From: Isotricha intestinalis
Taxonomy: Eukaryota; Ciliophora; Litostomatea; Vestibuliferida; Isotrichidae
Assembly (NCBI GenBank): GCA_023807065.1
Contig: JAJJLU010000035.1
Location: forward strand, 1-31,478
Length of the DNA stretch: 31,478 bases
Reading direction: 5' to 3'
Shown here: positions 27,043 through 31,478 of the stretch, piece by piece
How positions within the stretch are numbered: the first letter of the stretch is position 1
How the letters are laid out: each line of letters opens with the position of its first letter
Position numbers and translations under genes: made by a program
The notes under the pieces: model-generated
Database searches by the model: none
Seen by the model: the letters and a program-made list of their open reading frames with translations, nothing else
What the model was told of the DNA's origin: nothing

Positions 27043-28713
27043 ATGTCATCAAAAGAAGAATCTCTAAATTCAGAAAAAGAACTCGAACAATTCTATGAAG
27101 AACGTCAATCGAACATGGAAGAAAAAATAAAAAACAAAAATATTAAAAATTTAAAAAATTTAAATAACAATATTACAAATTCATCAATTGATATGACTAA
27201 TTTTCCAAGAAATAAAGTTTTGTTATATGAAAATTACAAAAATTCTTCTATAAAAAGATCATTTGTTATATCACCAAAAAGCAATAAATTAAATTCAACT
27301 TCAAATGAATTATGTAATTATAAAAATTTAAAAGATTCTAAAACAATGATTGATAATACATTTGATTCATCTAAAAATAGTAATTATATTAAAAGGAAAT
27401 TATCAAAAAATAACAGTATGCAAAAATTAAATTCAACTTTATATAATAAATTTAGGACATCTAATTTAATTAACACAAATATTAAAATGAATAAAAATAA
27501 TGATTCACCTAAATTCCAAATATTACATTCTTCTAAATGGAAATATCGTCCTTTATCAAATAGAGTATATAAATTAAATAAACCTTCTTTATCAACGAAA
27601 AATATTTTTGAAGATGATTCAAATTTTAAAAATAATAATAATATAAAAGAAAAAAACTTAGATAATAGAAATTTAACAAAATCTTCTTCTTCAATTAATT
27701 TAACTAAAAGTGGTTTAAGTCTTCCTAATGAAAAATACTTTCCTAAAAATTCCGAAAATGAAATTTCAAGAATTTATACTTTAAGAAATTATATATTAAA
27801 TAATCTCGATGATATAAATAAATTAAATGAAGATGAAGATAATATTAAAAATAATACAAATGATCATTTAAGGAAATTTTATGATAATAATATGAAATTT
27901 TTAAATAATAAAAATAAAAGAAATAAATTATTATACGAAAAAAAAATTTTTGATGAATTAAGTGAATGTTCATTTCATCCTAAATTAACTCAATCAACTG
28001 TTAATTTGATAGAAAAAACAAATTATGTTAAAAGCAAAAAAAATGATGATTTTTATAAAAAATCAATTCTCTGGAAAAAAAATCATGATAAAGAATTACA
28101 AAATGCAAGAACAAAAAAAGAAAAAAAAGATTTTGAAGAATGTTATTTTCATCCTTTAACAAATATAAAACAACATGAAGAAGTTTTAGAAAATTTAAAA
28201 GATAAAAGTGAAGATTATATTTATGAAAAAAATATTAAATGGTTAAAACAAAGAGAGTTAAATAAAAAAAAGGGAGAAATGGAAAAAGAAGAAAAAAGAG
28301 AAATTGAAATTGAAAAATTTAAAAATGAAAATAAATTTCTTGTTAACTTAGGAAATGAAATAAATAAATTAAATCCAACTGAAAATTTAGAATTTAATTT
28401 ATCAAAGCCAAAATATATTAACACTAAATATGCAAAAAATAAATTTAATGATGTAAGGAATAAAAGCTTAGATGAAAGGTGTAAATGGTTAAAAACAAAA
28501 TTTGATCCTGATGAAAATTTTATTTCATATGATAAATATTTAACTATAAATAATGATTTAAATACTAATTCTCTCAAAAAAGCTAAGAATAAAATTGAAC
28601 ATAATTCAGACACCAATTATAACTTCAACAAAGAGATAAAAAATATAAAAAGTTTAATATCAACTTTAAAAAATCTTCTATCCGAAAATAAAAATGTAAT
28701 TAAAGATAATTAA
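27043..28713 (+). CDS. Lys/Asn-rich protein with paired CxFHP motifs
   Basis: This 556-residue protein is basic and largely disordered in residues 1-260. The second half is helical and charged. Two matching motifs sit in it: C309-SFHPKLTQ and C367-YFHPLTNI, each after an acidic helix. Motifs of the form E-C-x-F-x-P-x recur in long coiled-coil proteins of ciliates and other protists, possibly cytoskeletal, but I know no assigned function. A Lys/Glu coiled coil (about 405-435) follows, and the C terminus has a short Leu-rich helix (SLISTLKNLLS). There is no TM segment or signal. Confidence 0.8.
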   Translation: MSSKEESLNSEKELEQFYEERQSNMEEKIKNKNIKNLKNLNNNITNSSIDMTNFPRNKVLLYENYKNSSIKRSFVISPKSNKLNSTSNELCNYKNLKDSKTMIDNTFDSSKNSNYIKRKLSKNNSMQKLNSTLYNKFRTSNLINTNIKMNKNNDSPKFQILHSSKWKYRPLSNRVYKLNKPSLSTKNIFEDDSNFKNNNNIKEKNLDNRNLTKSSSSINLTKSGLSLPNEKYFPKNSENEISRIYTLRNYILNNLDDINKLNEDEDNIKNNTNDHLRKFYDNNMKFLNNKNKRNKLLYEKKIFDELSECSFHPKLTQSTVNLIEKTNYVKSKKNDDFYKKSILWKKNHDKELQNARTKKEKKDFEECYFHPLTNIKQHEEVLENLKDKSEDYIYEKNIKWLKQRELNKKKGEMEKEEKREIEIEKFKNENKFLVNLGNEINKLNPTENLEFNLSKPKYINTKYAKNKFNDVRNKSLDERCKWLKTKFDPDENFISYDKYLTINNDLNTNSLKKAKNKIEHNSDTNYNFNKEIKNIKSLISTLKNLLSENKNVIKDN

Positions 28714-28864
28714 TTATTAATATTTATTTTTTTTAATACTTGTTTTTTCTTTTAAATTTATAAAACTCGAATTTTTATTAAATTTTTAACTATCTTTATT
28801 AGGGAAAAATAGTTAATAATATAGGTAAATATATAAATATAAAGGAATATGACATTAAATAACA

Positions 28865-29422
28865 ATGATTATTGATAATTTGAATAAAAAAATTAATGAT
28901 TTGGACTTTGATTCTGCTTCTAATGCAGATATAGACTATCTTCCGCTTGATGAAAAGAAAAATGAAATAAAATTTCAAACTTATTCAGATAGAAATTACA
29001 ATTATAAAGCAGTTGGAAATTATAAAATAGGAATTTCTCCTGATGAATTTAATATAAGAAATAAAATATTAGGAAAAAAAGGAATTAATTTAAAAAAAAT
29101 AATTTATAATTGTGCTTTAATTTTTAATGATAAAACAACAAAAATAAGATTAAGAGGAAAGGGAAGTGGTTATAAAGAAGGTAAAAATCATGAAGAAAGT
29201 AATGAACCTCTTCAATTATCTATTTCTTCACAAAATATATATTCTTTCCACTTTTGTTGTCAAGCTATTGAAAAATTGTTAAATAAAATTTATTTTGAAT
29301 ATTATGTTTTTGAATATCAATTAAAAAATAATGGAGTAAAGAATAATCAATTTCTTTATCCTATAATGAAGAAAAAAATTGATAAAAATAATTTTTTGAT
29401 TGTAAGAAATTGGAATTTTTAA
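28865..29422 (+). CDS. KH-domain RNA-binding protein, KHDC4/SF1-like type
   Basis: This 185-residue protein has one type I KH domain at about 53-146. The start NIRNKILGKKGINLKKI (63-79) contains the GxxG loop G70-K-K-G73. KIRLRGKGSGYKEG (93-106) and NEPLQLSIS (113-121) are the extended loop and beta strand typical of the KHDC4 (BLOM7) and SF1/BBP group, whose members act in pre-mRNA splicing. SF1 itself has a QUA2 region and zinc knuckles that are missing here, and the protein is much shorter than KHDC4. RNA binding is well supported; a splicing role is inference, notable because no gene in this window needs an intron. The ATG lies 151 bp after the previous stop. Confidence 0.9.
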   Translation: MIIDNLNKKINDLDFDSASNADIDYLPLDEKKNEIKFQTYSDRNYNYKAVGNYKIGISPDEFNIRNKILGKKGINLKKIIYNCALIFNDKTTKIRLRGKGSGYKEGKNHEESNEPLQLSISSQNIYSFHFCCQAIEKLLNKIYFEYYVFEYQLKNNGVKNNQFLYPIMKKKIDKNNFLIVRNWNF

Positions 29423-29949
29423 ATTTTTTTTGACATTAATTATATAAATAATTAATAAATAAATTAATAGCTATATTATTAAATAATTAATAGTATATAT
29501 TTTTACCTTTTTAAATATATTATTTAATTGTGATATTTTTTATCAGAAAAATCCATTTATTATTTATACATTAAAGATTAATTTCAAAAAAAGATAAATA
29601 ATATAATATTAAAGAATAAAGAAATTTTAAAGAACATAGTTCTTTTATTAAAATCAAAATGACAGAGTTCAATCAATTAAATAAATTTTTTTGAACATTC
29701 TTTAAATGTAATTGATGATATAAATATAATTTGTTTTTAATTTAAAACTCAATCAAACTATTTTTCTATTTTTAAATTCATTATAGAGATTAAATATAAA
29801 AATAATGTTAATATATCATAAAATAGATAAAAAACTATTTAAAATTAAAATTTCATAATTAAAAAATAAAAATTTAATTACAGAAAATATTTAATTTATA
29901 GGCTAAGTAATTAATTAATAGAAAAAAAAATATTTAAATATTTTTATAA
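29423..29949. other. 527-bp spacer, no gene seen
   Basis: AT-rich spacer between two plus-strand genes with stops in all frames. No RNA gene or inverted repeat of note is visible. Confidence 0.5.
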
Positions 29950-31188
29950 ATGATTTTCTTCAATTTACTATCATTAATCCTAATAAAATTATCAAGTGAA
30001 AACCATGTAATATATAAATTTAAAAAAATTTCAAATCCAACTAAAACATTAATGGAAAATATTCTTCAAAATGATTTAGAAATTTCAATGTATATAGGAA
30101 CACCTCCTCAAAAAGTAAATTTAAATTTAAGAAGTAAATCATATGCTTTTTTCATTGCTGGTTCTGAAGTACAATTAAATTTAACTAAATTCAATGAAAC
30201 AAAATCTTCAAGTTATAAAAAACTAATAGAAAAACCAACTAAATTTTTAAATTTAGAATATTCAAGAGGATATAAAATATCAGAATCATTATTAATAAAT
30301 AATAAAATAATTAATGATATTACACTTGTTTTAGCTTCTGAATTAAATTATTTTGAAAGTGGTGCTTTAGGTTTAAAATTAGTTTATAATCATGAATTTA
30401 CTGATGAATTAAGTTTTATTTATCAATTAAAAAAATTAGCTAATTTTGATAATTATGGTTTTTATCTTAAATATGATAATGATGAAAGTGGAGAAATTAT
30501 TATTGGTACTTATCCACATTTAATAGATAAAAACTTTAAAGAAACTGATTTTATGTATAAAAGCGTTGAAATTGAAAAAGGAAATTATGTTGAATGGATT
30601 ATTCATTTTGATTTTTTTAAATATGATAATCAAATTATACAAAATATTACTTTACTTAATTCTTTTATCACTATTGAATTTGGTTTAATTTCTGCTCCTC
30701 TTTCAACGAAGGAATTTTTTAAAAATAATTATTTAAATAAAATTACTTGTTATCAAAGTTTTATTGATAAATATTATTTTTATAAATGTGATATTAATTC
30801 GAAAATTGAGAATTTTAAAAATATTTCTTTTCTTTTAAAAGATATTGATTATCAATTTAATTTAACATATAATGATTTATTTATTAAAAAAGGAAATGAT
30901 TATTTGTTTACTATAGTATTTAATACAGATACAAATAATACGAATTGGATTTTGGGAAATGTTTTTTTAAAAAAATATCAAATAATTTTTGATTTAGATA
31001 GAAAAATAATTGGAATTTATATTAAAAATGATAATTTAAAACATTTTAATGTAACTCTAATCCTTTCAATTATTTTTGGTTTATTTTGTTTGTTCTTAAT
31101 TGTATATATATTCTTTTATATGAAAAAACCAAGAAGAATTAGAGCAAATGAATTAGAAGATGAATGTTATGATTATATACCTTCATAA
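29950..31188 (+). CDS. Membrane-anchored pseudo-aspartic protease (A1 family)
   Basis: This 412-residue protein has a signal peptide (about 1-16), a pepsin-like fold, a C-terminal TM helix (about 368-390) and a 22-residue cytosolic tail with KKPRRIR and YDYIPS. Family landmarks are MYIGTPPQKVNLNL (47-60), ESGEIIIG (179-186), ILGNVFLKKYQIIFD (334-348) and IIGIYI (353-358). Both active-site triads are broken: the first DTG is replaced by R61-S-K, the second DTG by E243-F-G. Without both aspartates, catalysis is not expected. The flap Tyr region and fold residues look kept, so the gene is under coding constraint and may act as a binding or sorting receptor. Several NxT/S sequons suggest a glycosylated lumenal or surface domain. 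It is the last gene before the right telomere. Confidence 0.9.
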   Translation: MIFFNLLSLILIKLSSENHVIYKFKKISNPTKTLMENILQNDLEISMYIGTPPQKVNLNLRSKSYAFFIAGSEVQLNLTKFNETKSSSYKKLIEKPTKFLNLEYSRGYKISESLLINNKIINDITLVLASELNYFESGALGLKLVYNHEFTDELSFIYQLKKLANFDNYGFYLKYDNDESGEIIIGTYPHLIDKNFKETDFMYKSVEIEKGNYVEWIIHFDFFKYDNQIIQNITLLNSFITIEFGLISAPLSTKEFFKNNYLNKITCYQSFIDKYYFYKCDINSKIENFKNISFLLKDIDYQFNLTYNDLFIKKGNDYLFTIVFNTDTNNTNWILGNVFLKKYQIIFDLDRKIIGIYIKNDNLKHFNVTLILSIIFGLFCLFLIVYIFFYMKKPRRIRANELEDECYDYIPS

Positions 31189-31463
31189 ACTAAAACGAAT
31201 TTATATATTTTATGATTTAAATTATTATAATTATTTAAAAAAAAATAAAAAAAATTTTTCAAAAATTTGCACAAAGTGATTATTATTTTTTTACAATGAA
31301 TGTAAAAATTTACACATGAATTTTTTCGAGCTAGCTTCTATTAATCAAATAAAAAAATGAACCCGAAAATTATTTTTTTATAATAAAAAAAAGTAAAAAA
31401 ATCATTAATATTTTAAATCTAAATTTCATGAAATAAAATATTATTATTGAAAATTAAAATTAT
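31189..31463. other. Right subtelomeric noncoding region
   Basis: This 275-bp stretch lies between the last stop and the telomere. It holds overlapping inverted repeats TTACA-ATGAA-TGTAA (31291-31305) and TGTAAA-AA-TTTACA (31301-31314), and the 8-bp palindrome AGCTAGCT (31329-31336). The left subtelomere is much shorter (60 nt) and shares none of these. Confidence 0.6.
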
Positions 31464-31478
31464 GGGGATTGGGGATTG
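31464..31478. repeat. Right telomere, (GGGGATT)n
   Basis: Two full GGGGATT units plus a trailing G form the chromosome end, complementary to the CCCCAAT array at the left end. The array is short, probably because the read or assembly ends here. Confidence 0.93.

Noticed and set aside
28221..28616. 131-codon minus-strand frame inside the CxFHP gene
   Set aside because: The plus-strand gene is longer with coding bias; the opposite frame is Phe/Leu/Ser-rich as expected from antisense of Lys/Glu codons.
104..31188. Tetrahymena-type code (TAA/TAG as Gln) for the main genes
   Set aside because: All well-supported proteins end cleanly at TAA after their last domain and use CAA for Gln, so the standard code fits them.
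1..31478. CRISPR arrays, transposons or phage-like systems
   Set aside because: No spaced direct repeats, transposase, terminal inverted repeats or prokaryotic ribosome-binding sites are visible; repeats found are telomeric or within genes.

Overview
The window reads as one complete linear macronuclear chromosome of a ciliate. It begins with a run of the heptamer CCCCAAT and ends with the complementary GGGGATT, so the G-rich strand points outward at both ends. The sequence is extremely AT-rich. Its single-exon genes have A-rich start contexts and stop codons that are all TAA, with the standard code read throughout. The protein types also fit a ciliate: an SHIPPO-like axonemal protein, a degenerate aspartic protease, a kinase fused to BspA-like repeats, and ciliate-type two-TM proteins. 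A 7-nt CCCCAAT telomere and the standard code point away from Tetrahymena, Paramecium and the spirotrichs. They fit a litostome, possibly a rumen ciliate such as Entodinium; that placement is an inference from memory.

Layout. Left end (1-3.3 kb): telomere, then a subtelomeric gene starting 60 nt from it, a 1.2-kb gap with a possible gene relic, then two small minus-strand genes only 35 bp apart (a membrane-anchored coiled coil and a Mis18/Yippee-like zinc protein). 3.4-8.1 kb: a GBP-family GTPase fused to a coiled coil, a CCHC finger and a PX domain, divergent from an STPGR (SHIPPO-like) protein with an expanded Glu/Lys repeat. 9.7-14.5 kb: a repetitive coiled-coil protein, a complete PP2C phosphatase, a head-to-head pair of small paralogues, and a free-standing EMAPII/Arc1p-like tRNA-binding protein. 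16.4-19.4 kb: a two-TM ciliate membrane protein divergent from an unknown basic protein, followed by an orphan ORF without an ATG. 20.3-22.9 kb: a protein kinase with a B-box and nine 26-residue DUF285/BspA-like repeats. 24.6-31.2 kb: a probably lipidated protein, two low-complexity proteins, a KHDC4-type KH protein and a membrane-anchored pseudo-aspartic protease, then the right telomere.

I count 18 well-supported protein genes, none needing an intron. No tRNA, rRNA, CRISPR array or mobile element is visible. Genes sit in compact clusters separated by five AT-rich gaps of 1.2-1.9 kb. The neighbours do not form an obvious pathway; the interest lies in unusual domain fusions (GBP-PX, kinase-B-box-BspA), pseudoenzymes, paralogue arrangement and chromosome-end architecture.
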